Assembly: GCA_002394305.1 (NCBI GenBank)
Contig: DGTM01000054.1
Location: forward strand, 6,827 to 44,754
DNA: 37,928 nucleotides
Direction of reading: 5' to 3'
Source: Prevotellaceae bacterium UBA4336
GTDB taxonomy: Bacteria > Bacteroidota > Bacteroidia > Bacteroidales > Bacteroidaceae
In this document: positions 15,901 to 23,573 of the stretch, in pieces
Position numbering within the stretch: the stretch's first letter is position 1
Layout of the letters: every line of letters begins with the position of its first letter
The notes under the pieces: generated by a model
Databases searched by the model: none
Told to the model about the DNA's origin: nothing
Seen by the model: the letters and a program-made list of their open reading frames with translations, nothing else
Program-made: the position numbers and the translations under genes

Positions 15901-16420
15901 ACAGAAGCGCAATTGCTATGACGTTGAACTCACCGACGATGTCTTCCAGGTTAAGTTCCTGCGTCCTATCAACGTGACAGACAAGGAAGCACCTGCTACC
16001 ACAGATGCCGAGCACGGCGGCGGTTACTGGTATGTACAGAGCCTCGTAGAGTTCAGCGACTGGCGCGACTATAAGTTCGACGACCATGCAGGCTTCTACA
16101 GTTTCTATGGTGTGGGAAGCAATGCCATCGTTCCTGCCAAGCTCAACGACACCGATCCTACGCTAATCGAGAATGCCACGACGGATGTCAACGGCGCATA
16201 CGAGTCACTTGCAGAGGTGGCTCCTGGCATCAAGCTGACATGGGACGCAGGTGCATCTAACAGCAAGATTGACGGACGCATCGGATACCTGAACAATGGT
16301 GCAACAGTCAACCGTACCTTCCACATCAAAGTGCCCATGAAGATTACCTATGTCTGGGGTGACATCTTCACAGAAGTAACTCTGACGGTTACGCCTACCA
16401 TCAACCAATTGAGAAGATAA
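12920..16420 (+). CDS. Large surface lipoprotein with N-terminal coiled coil
   Basis: A 1166-residue exported lipoprotein. The signal peptide MKKKVISAVLFGALVFASTN leads to FVSC with the lipidated Cys at residue 25; the following K-D-Y-D-D is acidic, like surface-export signals of Bacteroidetes lipoproteins. Residues of about 28-390 are Ala/Glu/Gln-rich heptads predicted to form a long coiled coil, with five tandem copies of L-x-A/N-K/R-D-A/V-E at 187-221. From about 390 to the end the protein is Thr/Ser/Asp-rich and probably beta-structured. No enzymatic motif and no T9SS C-terminal domain were seen. It resembles a recurring but uncharacterised Prevotella/Bacteroides family that starts with SCKDYDD. 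A rod-like surface or adhesin role is inference. Confidence 0.85.
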   Translation: MKKKVISAVLFGALVFASTNTFVSCKDYDDSHLVEQINEEKAKSASLQGELESIKQSLEAELKEARSSYNTQLAEARTALENAVSQKEDASVVAALANRIVSLEEGLAAANATLGNQIETCSNALKSLQEAVANNATVAQLNAVQAKAASDLAALSGNVDRFADQLNKLSAETGESIASILLDLAALQAKDAELQAKDAELANRDAELAAKDAELAAKDVEILAQVNNNYQALLTAIANAKSEAGTEASAKISQEEAARIAAVSDLKSQIEALQAFQASIQSANFQQQINDLSAALGSFKSNVDALDIEGRFSSISQDIQTLTGDIAKLTDRIAANELSIQNLRTELATVSDNLTALNGQLNTLAVLIEKSLSSLVFKPSQYIYGFGTINVQSFSGCMQLKESSVSDATYGINGVIKEYTVSTVASTWAPSAHARYHMNPSTADKDKYDFSFVDVETQNALTRANDTKSIGATAGTVVAENGLLDVELKIAYPENLNDAVTQTDGTSSYAWVSTLALQATEKNTEKTVTSDYALVVPSYYGNLCLANNQANPADHLSGDNKSNHIRTSALATIMDAANTFEVPYNGTLDLSQYIETHYGVSSTATGTKVGDKAFTEAEFASSGLKYSYSLVDYKTATRENQASIAEIDEAGVTKVVDQDAKYIGETYVVRVLLQDGNNKNLAVGYVKILVVDQGAEAATVTAGIALNCDDPTQSVVAMSEFVDQFKESYSSSLTIADFKGTKYLLDNVVYSSNGTNPTLFGKGQFLISGDDLVLSLTSAEAKELYYANNVVVPQTIKVYAKFTHQADGYSDLWVEYIIDKDKIIYARGTFADADKIVAYWYEKDSRVGASAGKYDEIHANASLPDDTKTPDFNFNVLNTFRGQKAHITGINDVLTNYTADPYADLTVANSDFNKRIVSGTSGNRYQLVVKDNKTLSAYLVGDDTETTQDIVILSGSYFGLASYQTSAYAKDILNFASHKELAAEQTFAVEIQMEQKRNCYDVELTDDVFQVKFLRPINVTDKEAPATTDAEHGGGYWYVQSLVEFSDWRDYKFDDHAGFYSFYGVGSNAIVPAKLNDTDPTLIENATTDVNGAYESLAEVAPGIKLTWDAGASNSKIDGRIGYLNNGATVNRTFHIKVPMKITYVWGDIFTEVTLTVTPTINQLRR
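13478..13582 (+). repeat. 21-bp in-frame repeats encoding heptads
   Basis: Five 21-bp units encode LQAKDAE, LQAKDAE, LANRDAE, LAAKDAE and LAAKDVE within the coiled coil. DNA-level similarity between units is high, indicating recent slippage or unequal exchange that lengthens the coil by whole heptads. Confidence 0.85.
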
Positions 16421-16448
16421 CCGGTTTGTTTTAGTAATACTTTATCGG

Positions 16449-16480
16449 AGAGGGGTGTCCTTCGGGCATCCCTCTTTTTC
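16449..16480 (+). terminator. Rho-independent terminator after the surface lipoprotein
   Basis: AGAGGGGTGTCC and GGGCATCCCTCT pair over 12 positions (with G-T pairs) around a TTC loop, followed by five T. It separates the lipoprotein gene from the small gene at 16495. Confidence 0.9.
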
Positions 16481-16494
16481 TGACTGTCACGAAT

Positions 16495-17016
16495 ATGCAA
16501 AGACGCAATTATATTTTCCTCCTCTTTGTTGCGGCATTGATTGTCGCCTATGTCTTCTACGTCAAATATTATGACGGCAATAGTACGACCGAACATAAGG
16601 TTGTCCCTGCAAACGACGAGATTCCGATGCACCTCTCATCCTATGACACAGCCACTGTGCTGTCTTTGGCAAAGCAGTACCTCGACTATGTGGTGGAGCG
16701 CAATTACGAAGCGGCGCTGGATATGTTATATGTGCTTGACGAGAATAATCTTCCTGTCGGACTGAATGAAGGACAGCGTCGGCAGCAGTACTTGGCGATG
16801 ACGCTTTATCCCGTCTATGGCTATGAGATAGAAAAGTTACTATTTTGGCGCGAGACGGATTGCCGCCTGGACTATCGTATCCTCATCTCCCGAACGGCCG
16901 ACGGAGCGGAAGCTGCAAGTGTGCGGTGTGCTCTGCGTCCCGTCCGCTATGCCGAGGCTTGGTACTTGACGATGGCGGACGACCGCGAGTCCAGAGATAA
17001 TACGGAGCTGAGATAA
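16495..17016 (+). CDS. Hypothetical membrane-anchored protein
   Basis: A 173-residue protein not assigned to a family. It has a short basic start (MQRRN) and a single hydrophobic segment at about residues 6-23 (IFLLFVAALIVAYVFYV), so it is probably anchored in the inner membrane with the rest in the periplasm. The C-terminal part (TVLSLAKQYLDYVVERNYEAALDMLYVLD) is helical and looks like an NTF2-like or TPR-like small domain, but that is a guess. It lies between two terminators, so it is probably monocistronic; no clear promoter was found in the 15 bp after the upstream terminator. Confidence 0.7.
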   Translation: MQRRNYIFLLFVAALIVAYVFYVKYYDGNSTTEHKVVPANDEIPMHLSSYDTATVLSLAKQYLDYVVERNYEAALDMLYVLDENNLPVGLNEGQRRQQYLAMTLYPVYGYEIEKLLFWRETDCRLDYRILISRTADGAEAASVRCALRPVRYAEAWYLTMADDRESRDNTELR

Positions 17017-17046
17017 TTTCGGTGCACCTGGTGTTCCTAAAATGGA

Positions 17047-17084
17047 AAATCCCGCAGCCTTCAGGAATGAAGACTGCGGGATTT
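17047..17084. terminator. Bidirectional terminator between convergent genes
   Basis: AAATCCCGCAG and CTGCGGGATTT form a perfect 11-bp stem with a further TTC/GAA pairing in the loop. The A/T flanks give a short T-run on each strand, so it can end both the + strand gene at 17016 and the - strand T9SS operon ending with gldN. Confidence 0.85.
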
Positions 17085-17121
17085 CGTTGTATCTGTGGGG
17101 AGCGGAATGTTCCGCGGGTTG

Positions 17122-18210
17122 CTATCGTCTCTGGCGGCGGGCACTGACGCGGGGGGCGGAGCTGGCCGAGGATGTGTCCTTTTCTTTCTTGGCTGCGGCG
17201 GATGCTGTGCTGCGGGCTGAGGCTGTGCTTGTGTCTGAGGACTTTTTCCTGTTGCGCCCGAAGAGGAGTCCACGCGAGGGCTTCTTCTCGTCGGCCTGCA
17301 TCTCGACATCGAGGCTGTCCTTCTTTGTTGTGTCGGGCAGGAAGCCGTTGCCCCAGACGTTCTTCTCGAAGTCGCTGATCTGCTTCTCGATGCGAGTCTG
17401 CTCTGCCACCATGTCGCTGTCGGTCTCGCAGTAGTTCTGCAGCACCTTGCCCTGCATGTTGTTGGTCTTGTAGATCTTGCCTTCGTAGCGGTTCATGGCG
17501 AAGAAGTCGTCGGCCGTCATGTTGGTGACGTTGTTCAGGTTGCTTGCCATCATGGGGAGTTTTGCGAGCCAGGGTGCTACGTCGTCGTACTTGACCCAGA
17601 AGAGGGGGTATGGCGTTGCTTCGCTGCTGAACTCGTCGGCGCCTCGCATGAGGATGGGGCAGAGGGCGGTCACCTTTGTGGTGAAGGTGCCTGTGCGCTG
17701 GTCCATGTAGATGCTCTCCTTGATGTAGTAGCGTGTGGCTTCGGCGCTCGGCACGTCGCTGTCGGCTACGGTGAGTTTGCCGCCCTGCTCCTCGTAGTAG
17801 ATGCCGTAGCGCTCCAGCATGTCCTTCACGGCGAGCTTGTCCTTTTCGTCGAACGACTCGTTGCCGTCCAGCTTATAGGTGTAGGCGTTGACGCGTCCGG
17901 TGAGGATGAGGCGGAAGAGGTAGGTGAAGAGGTTCACCTGCCGTCCCATCGGCTCTACGGGGTAGTACATGGGAGCGTTCTTGTCCTTCGTCAGGTCGAG
18001 CTGTCGGTAGATGTCGCGCTTCCAGACGACGTCGTCGGGCATGGCTGTCGATGTGGGAAACATGAGCGATGCGCGGTCGGTGCCTGTGGCAGCTGACTTG
18101 GCGGCCTGTTCGGTCTTTTCGGGTGTGGCGACACGTCGCTTCGCTGGCTGGGCCTGTACGGCACTTGTCACCAGGAGCGTGACCGTTATGAGAGAAAGTA
18201 TGCGCTTCAT
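17122..18210 (-). CDS. gldN: Type IX secretion component GldN/PorN
   Basis: Encodes a 362-residue periplasmic protein with a cleavable signal peptide (MKRILSLITVTLLVTSAVQA). In the T9SS it associates with the lipoprotein GldK in a ring beneath the outer membrane. The family core is visible: VVWKRDIYRQLDLTKDKNAPMYYP, NLFTYLFRLILTGRVNAY, and KYDDVAPWLAKLPMMASNLNNV. The last 60 residues are a low-complexity Ser/Ala/Lys tail ending RRQRR. It is the last gene of porP-gldKLMN and lies 84 bp after gldM. Confidence 0.93.
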   Translation of the reverse strand: MKRILSLITVTLLVTSAVQAQPAKRRVATPEKTEQAAKSAATGTDRASLMFPTSTAMPDDVVWKRDIYRQLDLTKDKNAPMYYPVEPMGRQVNLFTYLFRLILTGRVNAYTYKLDGNESFDEKDKLAVKDMLERYGIYYEEQGGKLTVADSDVPSAEATRYYIKESIYMDQRTGTFTTKVTALCPILMRGADEFSSEATPYPLFWVKYDDVAPWLAKLPMMASNLNNVTNMTADDFFAMNRYEGKIYKTNNMQGKVLQNYCETDSDMVAEQTRIEKQISDFEKNVWGNGFLPDTTKKDSLDVEMQADEKKPSRGLLFGRNRKKSSDTSTASARSTASAAAKKEKDTSSASSAPRVSARRQRR

Positions 18211-18213
18211 ATA

Positions 18214-18245
18214 TTTACGATTTACTATTTACCATTTACAATTTA
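18214..18245. repeat. 7-bp tandem repeat TTTACNA between gldM and gldN
   Basis: TTTACGA, TTTACTA, TTTACCA, TTTACAA and a partial TTTA follow head to tail; the sixth base is G, T, C and A in turn. It lies 3 bp upstream of the gldN start (as read on the - strand). A similar GTAAAT-rich stretch is at 34735-34773. Confidence 0.75.
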
Positions 18246-18294
18246 TTTCTCCCTCCTCCTCGATGGACGGACGGGGAGGGGTGGCGGGCTTCCT

Positions 18295-19860
18295 TTATTT
18301 GATGATGACTTCCATGACGCCGTTCAGTGTGCGCTCTATGCCGTCGGGGCCCGTGGCATGGATGTCTCTGATGAAGAGATGCTTGTTGCGAGCCAGTCCG
18401 CGCATCTGTGCTTTCTGTTGGTCGGAGAAGTTTGCGCCGTTGCTCTTGTAGGGTACTGCGTTGCCCATTGCGTCGAAGAGGAGCATCTCGAAGCTGCTGA
18501 CGCGGAAGGCGATGTTGAGCAGTCCGTCGTCGATGGCGGCGCCGATGCCTTCGGTGTTCATGAGAATCTGCTTGGAGAGCGAACCGCCCGTGAAGTGTTC
18601 CTCGCCGCCGCCCTCGGCGGCATAGGCGATGTAGGCTGTCGGGTCGGGCAACTTGCGTACGCGGAAGGTGAACTTGCCCATCTCCTGCACGCGTCCCTCG
18701 CTCTCGGCGGCGACGGTGACGACGGCTTCCGTGCCGGGTGTCGTGGGACGGGCCACGTACTTGCCCTCGCCTTTCTGCTCGAAGCTGCCGCCTGTCATGC
18801 TGACGCGCAGCTTGCTGCTCGGCACGCCGGGCACCGAGACGCTCATCGGGTTGTCGTAGCCTGCGTAGAGCACGTTCATGATGTCTGCGCTGACGGTGGC
18901 GCTGGGGGCTACGACGCTATACTTCTGCGAGAAGTCGCGACGCACCTTTTCGCCCGAGCCGTTCAGCATTTCGATGTAGCCGCTGAAGGTGAAGTCGCCC
19001 GTCTTCGAGCACACGGTCTCGTAGTAGCCTTTGTCGCTCTGTATCTGCTTGCCGCCGATGTAGATGGTGGGGCGGCGCGTGGTGTCGACGGCTGCCATGA
19101 TGATTTGTGCGCTGAAGCGTCCGCCCTGCACGACGGTCTGTGCGTTGGGGATGACGTAGGCATTGAGCTGGTTCACGCGGATGTCCTTCACGTCGACGTT
19201 GCTGATGAGGTTGTGCAGCACTTCGCCCTCGGCGTAGCGCACGTCGTTCTGCAGCTTGGTCAGGAGCGTCACGGCAGCGGCCGTGGGCATGTTCTCGAAG
19301 GAGTATTCCTGCCAGTTCTTGCCCAGGACCTTAGCCTGGGTCGGCACCTCGGTGTCGAGGTTGCTGGTGATGATTTCCTTCTTCTCCTTGTCCGTCACCA
19401 TGCGCACGATGCGGTCGCGGTAGGCATTGATGGCGTTGTAGAGTTCCTTGCCGCGCCCTGTGCCCGGTGCAAGCATCACCTGTGTGCTGGCTTCCAGGTC
19501 CTCGCGGTTATGGATGTTGTTGACGTCGGCATCCTTGCCGTCGCTCTTGCGGACGATGGCCTCCTTGAGCTCTTCTGCCAGGTTGTAGAGCGAGTCGCTC
19601 ATGCCGCGAACATACTGTGCCTTCTCGTACCATTCCTTCACCTTTGCAGGGTTGTCCTTCATCTGCTGGTCGAAGGTGCTGTAGATGCCCTGGTTGACCT
19701 TCGAGGCATTCTCGGTACTCTTCTTCAGCCCGTCGGCCACAAGCGAGAAACCGTTCAGTACGTCGCTCGACACATTGAGTGCCAGCATGGCCAGCAAGAC
19801 CAGGTACATCAGGTTGATCATCTTCTGACGCGGGGAGACTCTTTTCTTCTTTATAGGCAT
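18295..19860 (-). CDS. gldM: Type IX secretion motor component GldM/PorM
   Basis: A 521-residue inner-membrane protein that pairs with GldL to form the proton-driven rotary motor of the T9SS and spans the periplasm towards GldK/GldN. It begins MPIKKKRVSPRQKMINLMYLV, the conserved start, with one membrane helix at about residues 14-32 (INLMYLVLLAMLALNV). The periplasmic part contains the helical D1 region, LDTEVPTQAKVLGKNWQEYSF, and later beta-rich domains including QTVVQGGRFSAQIIMAAVDT and ATGPDGIERTLNGVMEVIIK at the end. It lies 41 bp after gldL. Confidence 0.95.
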   Translation of the reverse strand: MPIKKKRVSPRQKMINLMYLVLLAMLALNVSSDVLNGFSLVADGLKKSTENASKVNQGIYSTFDQQMKDNPAKVKEWYEKAQYVRGMSDSLYNLAEELKEAIVRKSDGKDADVNNIHNREDLEASTQVMLAPGTGRGKELYNAINAYRDRIVRMVTDKEKKEIITSNLDTEVPTQAKVLGKNWQEYSFENMPTAAAVTLLTKLQNDVRYAEGEVLHNLISNVDVKDIRVNQLNAYVIPNAQTVVQGGRFSAQIIMAAVDTTRRPTIYIGGKQIQSDKGYYETVCSKTGDFTFSGYIEMLNGSGEKVRRDFSQKYSVVAPSATVSADIMNVLYAGYDNPMSVSVPGVPSSKLRVSMTGGSFEQKGEGKYVARPTTPGTEAVVTVAAESEGRVQEMGKFTFRVRKLPDPTAYIAYAAEGGGEEHFTGGSLSKQILMNTEGIGAAIDDGLLNIAFRVSSFEMLLFDAMGNAVPYKSNGANFSDQQKAQMRGLARNKHLFIRDIHATGPDGIERTLNGVMEVIIK

Positions 19861-19901
19861 TGCTTTGTTGCTTTCTTAGTATTCCGATTCTTCAGAAACT
19901 G

Positions 19902-20765
19902 TTATTTCTCGCTTTGTGCTGCAGGGGGCACGTTGCCCATATTGATGGTGAGGGCGCCGATCATGCGTGCATAGACGTTGTTGAGCTCTTCAATCTGCTG
20001 TGCCATGCGGCGTGTCTGCTCGTCGATTTGCTCGATGGTGCCTACCTGCTTGCTGATGTTGCGCAGCTGAAGCTCGTAGACGGTGGCGATGCCTGTGAGC
20101 GAACGGTTGAGGTTCTCCATCTCGTCGCTGTCGGTGGTCATGCGCTCGGCCTGTTTCCTGACGCGTGCCAGCACATCGGTGAGTTCGGTGAGCTCCTCGG
20201 CGTAGTTCTTGACAGCCTCTTCGATGGCGGCGGGATCGGTGGCCTTGATTTGGTTGGGGTCCACGGTCGGACCGCCGTTCTGTATCTGTTCGAGTGCGAG
20301 CTGGGCCTGTGCTGCGGCCTGACCTGCTGCGGCAAGGTTGGCTGCTGCTGCGCTCAGGCCGGCGCCTGCTGCCAGTGCGTCGGGGTCGATGTTGCCTGTG
20401 GCAGCTACTGTGCCGCCAGCCACGACGGGTGCACCGCCGCCGATGACGATGGGTCCTTCGGGTGCTTCGGCGCCTTCGGGGAGTGCCGTGCCGCCAGCCA
20501 CTATGATTTGCTGTCCGGCCTGGGCAGTGCCTTCGCCTTCCTCGCGTGCTGTCTTGTCGTAGGGCTTCTCGAAGCCCGAGATGAAGAAGACGAGCACCTC
20601 GGTCAGCATACTGACGAACAGTATCTCGTTAGCTCCGGGGATGTGTGTCAGCTTGAACAGTGCGCCTAATACCACGACTGCAGCACCCCAGCTGTAGGCG
20701 TAGTTCATAAATACTTGGCCGGATGGGGAGTCCATCCACTTCTGCAATTTTGCTATGGGATTCAT
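19902..20765 (-). CDS. gldL: Type IX secretion motor component GldL/PorL
   Basis: A 287-residue inner-membrane protein with two N-terminal helices (about 19-39, FMNYAYSWGAAVVVLGALFKL, and about 45-66, ANEILFVSMLTEVLVFFISGF) and a large cytoplasmic tail. The segment HIPGANEILFVSMLTEVLVF holds the conserved membrane Glu residues thought to be involved in proton use. The middle (about 75-165) is a Gly/Ala-rich low-complexity linker, and the C-terminus is a predicted coiled coil (NISKQVGTIEQIDEQTRRMA). It forms the motor with GldM, encoded next. Confidence 0.95.
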   Translation of the reverse strand: MNPIAKLQKWMDSPSGQVFMNYAYSWGAAVVVLGALFKLTHIPGANEILFVSMLTEVLVFFISGFEKPYDKTAREEGEGTAQAGQQIIVAGGTALPEGAEAPEGPIVIGGGAPVVAGGTVAATGNIDPDALAAGAGLSAAAANLAAAGQAAAQAQLALEQIQNGGPTVDPNQIKATDPAAIEEAVKNYAEELTELTDVLARVRKQAERMTTDSDEMENLNRSLTGIATVYELQLRNISKQVGTIEQIDEQTRRMAQQIEELNNVYARMIGALTINMGNVPPAAQSEK

Positions 20766-20810
20766 GATGTGTGTATCTTTTCTGTGATTGTTATGCTGTT
20801 GGATGTTGTG

Positions 20811-22334
20811 TTAGCGGCGTGTCTTGCGTGTGCTGAGCGTCTGTCCCGTCGAGGAACTTCTTGGGCTCTTCTTGCCGCCTTTTGCCGAGCTGCCGGATGC
20901 TTTGTTTGTGCCGGACCTGTCGTTGACCATGGTGCGTACGCAGCGGAAGCCTACGAAGCTTCGGGGCTGGTTCTGGTATTCATAGGAGCGCCATGCGCTG
21001 CGTATCATGCTCTCGGGGTCCTTCCAGGAGCCGCCGCGCACGGATTTCTTCTTCAGGCGGTAGGGGTCTTCCTTGGCTGCGTTGTAGGAGAGTTCGGGGT
21101 TCATGTCGGCCATGCTCTCCACGCCGGCTTCGGTGTAGACGGTGCTGGTCCATTCGGCCACGTTGCCGGCCATGTCGTAGAGGCCGTTGCTGTTGGCGGA
21201 GAAGATGCCGCACTTCGAGGTGATGAGGGAGCCGTCCTGCGTGTAGTTGCCGCGGTCGGGCTTGAAGTTGGCATAGTAGCATCCCTTGTCGCTCTTCACT
21301 TCGAGGCTTTCCCATGGGAAGGGGTTACCTTCCTTGCCTCGGGCGGCGAACTCCCATTCCACTTCGGTGGGCAGTCGGTAGCGCTGTATCTGCTTGGCGT
21401 ATCCGCCGAGTCCCTTCATCAGGAAGTCTGTTCGCCAGGCGCAGAAGGCATTGGCCTGCTCCCAGGTGACACCCACTACGGGGTAGTCGTCGAAGGCGGG
21501 GTTGGAGAAGTAGAGCTTCATGTAGCGCTCGTTGTTGGCGTTCTGGAAGTCGTTGACCCAGCAGGTGGTGTCGGGGTATATATTAATAATGAATGTGTTC
21601 AGAAAGTCCCAGGGTCCGGAGAGGGGACGCGTGATGGTCTGGCGTACTATCTTGCCGTCGTCGTCGATCCATGCAGTGTCCTTGCTGATGATGACTTGTT
21701 CGTTGGAGACGGCGTGGTCCGTGTTGAGGTCGCGCTCCTCGGGGTTGAGGCGGTACTTGCGCTGTGCGGCGGCCACGTAGTCGTAGACTTCGTAGCGGTA
21801 GTTCATCTGGCTTGCGTCGAGCATCTTCGTGCCGTCGATGGGGTGAATGACGTAGACGCTCTGTATGGCGCGGTCCTCGTCCTCGTTGGCCTTGCGCCAG
21901 GGTATGGCCTTGCTCCAGTCGAGATGCGGCGTGACGGGGTTGCCCTCCTTGTCTTCCTCGATTTTGTATGTCTCGTCGCCTCCGTATGCGGGGTCGGCCA
22001 GGCGTTCGCGGATGATGCTGTCGCGCACCCAGTTGACGAACTGGCGGTACTTGGCGTTGCTCACCTCGTGCTGGTCCATCCAGAATCCGTCGACGCTGAT
22101 GTTGCGCAGTGGGAACTCTGTGCCCCAGAGGGTGTCGTTCCTTTCGAGACCGATCTTGAGCGAGCCTTTGTGTATGGGCACCATGCCGAATGGGGTGGGT
22201 TCCGAGAGGGCGGAGCCTCTGACGCCTGTCAGTTCGCCTCCCACGGCGTTGGCCGAGGAGCTGGAGCCGAGGCATGAGCCGAGGGCGAGGCAGCAGACGG
22301 CTGCAACCACTAAAAACAGACTTTTTGTCTTCAT
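20811..22334 (-). CDS. gldK: Type IX secretion lipoprotein GldK/PorK
   Basis: A 507-residue outer-membrane lipoprotein; the signal ends LALGSC with the lipidated Cys at residue 21. The body is a formylglycine-generating-enzyme-like (FGE-sulfatase) domain: GFWMDQHEVSNAKYRQFVNW, YPVVGVTWEQANAFCAWR, RLPTEVEWEFAARG, YDMAGNVAEWT and SMIRSAWRSYEYQNQPRSFV lead to GFRCVR. In GldK this fold is structural. A basic Ser/Lys-rich tail of about 40 residues follows. It partners GldN in the periplasmic ring. The leader between porP and gldK carries a 9-bp x 11 repeat. Confidence 0.95.
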   Translation of the reverse strand: MKTKSLFLVVAAVCCLALGSCLGSSSSANAVGGELTGVRGSALSEPTPFGMVPIHKGSLKIGLERNDTLWGTEFPLRNISVDGFWMDQHEVSNAKYRQFVNWVRDSIIRERLADPAYGGDETYKIEEDKEGNPVTPHLDWSKAIPWRKANEDEDRAIQSVYVIHPIDGTKMLDASQMNYRYEVYDYVAAAQRKYRLNPEERDLNTDHAVSNEQVIISKDTAWIDDDGKIVRQTITRPLSGPWDFLNTFIINIYPDTTCWVNDFQNANNERYMKLYFSNPAFDDYPVVGVTWEQANAFCAWRTDFLMKGLGGYAKQIQRYRLPTEVEWEFAARGKEGNPFPWESLEVKSDKGCYYANFKPDRGNYTQDGSLITSKCGIFSANSNGLYDMAGNVAEWTSTVYTEAGVESMADMNPELSYNAAKEDPYRLKKKSVRGGSWKDPESMIRSAWRSYEYQNQPRSFVGFRCVRTMVNDRSGTNKASGSSAKGGKKSPRSSSTGQTLSTRKTRR

Positions 22335-22357
22335 ATTGTATTATTGGTTTTTTTATA

Positions 22358-22456
22358 GGTCTTATGGGTCTTATGGGTCTTATGGGTCTTATGGGTCATA
22401 TAGGTCTTATGGGACTTATGGGTCTTATGGGACTTATGGGTCTTATAGGTCTTATA
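22358..22456. repeat. 9-bp tandem repeat x 11 between porP and gldK
   Basis: Eleven 9-bp units GGTCTTATG, some GGACTTATG, GGTCATATA or GGTCTTATA, fill most of the 117-bp gap. The last unit overlaps the porP stop codon (22452-22454). In the operon mRNA the unit reads CATAAGACC. The + strand translation (Gly-Leu-Met repeats) is not a gene. Confidence 0.9.
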
Positions 22457-23390
22457 GGATCCGGACGGACTTGTGGAGGTTCTTTCCCTTCTTGAATACG
22501 TCCAGGTCGTGCTGATATCCGATGAGGATTTCATGCGTTCCGTTGAGTGCCCCTATGCCGCCGGTGTAGACTTCGTAGGAGTATCCGATGTTGATGCCGT
22601 GGAAGTCGAAGCCGAGCAGCAGTCCGACGCTGATGGTGGGGCTGTACATGAGTCCGCCGTAGAGCTTGTGCTTTTCTCCGTCGTAGAGCAGGCGCAGGTC
22701 GATGTCGCCTCGCCAGTTCATGAGGTCGGAGCGCACCATGGCATCCATTGCTATCTTGTAGCGCGGGTGCCGGAGCGCGAGGTTGTAGCCTCCCTGCACT
22801 TGGAATGTGGGGTCTACGGTCACCTCGTGTGTCTTGTCGTCGCCCAGCTTGACTTTCGGCCCGAGCAGGTGGATGGCGCTGACGCCGGCGTACCAGAGCT
22901 TCTTGTAGGTGTACCGCAGTCCGATGTCGAGGTCGAAGGCGTTGCCTTTCACGTCGCTCGAGGCGAAGGCAGGGTCGCTGGCATCGACGGCATCCAGTTC
23001 CGAGCCGTCGAATCCGACCATGAGCAGGGTGGGGCGCACTCCGATGCTTGCGCGGCCTCCCCACAGCTTCTGGTGGAAGGCGTACTCGACTTGTATCTTC
23101 TTGTTCGAGAAAGCTCCGATGGCGTCGTTGGTGAAGCTCAGTCCGGCGCCGTGCTTGGGCCCGAAGAAGAAGAGTGGCATGTCGGCGTTGATGAGCATCG
23201 TCTTGGGTGCTCCCTCGAATCCCACCATCTGCAGGCTGTAGGCGCCCTGTACATTCAACTTGCTGTCCAGCCCCGCCGCTGCGGGGTTGTGGTAGGACTG
23301 CAGCGCCCAGGTGTTGGTAAACGCCGCGTCGAACTGTGCCCTTGCCGTGAGGGTCACGATGAGCATACCTATCCAGAGCAGTCTTTTCAT
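22452..23390 (-). CDS. porP: PorP/SprF-family type IX secretion outer-membrane protein
   Basis: A 312-residue protein with a signal peptide (MKRLLWIGMLIVTLTARA) followed by QFDAAFTNTWALQSYHNPAAAG, the characteristic start of the PorP/SprF family. Alternating hydrophobic strands and the aromatic-ended C-terminal strands (GINIGYSYEVYTGGIGALNGTHEILIGYQ) indicate an outer-membrane beta-barrel. PorP homologues link the T9SS to surface attachment proteins or adhesins. It is the first gene of the operon, with its own promoter at 23452-23483. Confidence 0.93.
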   Translation of the reverse strand: MKRLLWIGMLIVTLTARAQFDAAFTNTWALQSYHNPAAAGLDSKLNVQGAYSLQMVGFEGAPKTMLINADMPLFFFGPKHGAGLSFTNDAIGAFSNKKIQVEYAFHQKLWGGRASIGVRPTLLMVGFDGSELDAVDASDPAFASSDVKGNAFDLDIGLRYTYKKLWYAGVSAIHLLGPKVKLGDDKTHEVTVDPTFQVQGGYNLALRHPRYKIAMDAMVRSDLMNWRGDIDLRLLYDGEKHKLYGGLMYSPTISVGLLLGFDFHGINIGYSYEVYTGGIGALNGTHEILIGYQHDLDVFKKGKNLHKSVRIL

Positions 23391-23451
23391 CCTACATTAA
23401 ATAACGTGAATGGTGTGTGCTTTATTGTGTCAGCCACCGCATAATTTTATG

Positions 23452-23483
23452 CTAAGGTACAATTTTTATTCCATTCGGGCAAA
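23452..23483 (-). promoter_or_regulatory. Promoter of the porP-gldKLMN operon
   Basis: On the - strand TTTG (23483-23480), a 20-bp spacer and TACCTTAG (23459-23452) fit the Bacteroidales -33/-7 consensus with one mismatch in the -7 box. Expected start is near 23445, giving a leader of about 55 nt. The -33 box overlaps the T-run of the terminator of the upstream gene. Confidence 0.65.
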
Positions 23484-23529
23484 AAATATGTCCGCTGCCG
23501 TGGCACCCGATGGTGACACGACGGCGGAC
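23481..23529 (-). terminator. Terminator of the lipoprotein gene, overlapping the porP promoter
   Basis: On the - strand GTCCGCCGTCGTG and CACGGCAGCGGAC form a 13-position stem with one mismatch, followed within 3 nt by six T. It ends the transcript of the gene at 23574-24266. Confidence 0.75.
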
Positions 23530-23573
23530 GTGTCTTGCTTTTTCTCGGCTAAAGGCCGCTGCCGGGGCTTTTC

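Noticed and set aside
18246..18294. GC-rich stretch after the TTTACNA array as a degenerate palindromic element
   Set aside because: CTCCCTCC and GGGGAGGGGTGG recall the element ends, but there is no matching second arm, so it was not called.
18358..19974. 538-residue + strand frame opposite gldM
   Set aside because: It is the antisense of a strongly recognised gene in GC-rich codons; composition (His/Val/Ala/Asp runs) is typical of an antisense shadow. The same applies to 20715-22277, 22473-23444, 30332-31249, 27735-28796 and others.
22274..22495. + strand frame encoding Gly-Leu-Met repeats
   Set aside because: Translation of the 9-bp array between porP and gldK; it starts within gldK antisense and has no independent support.
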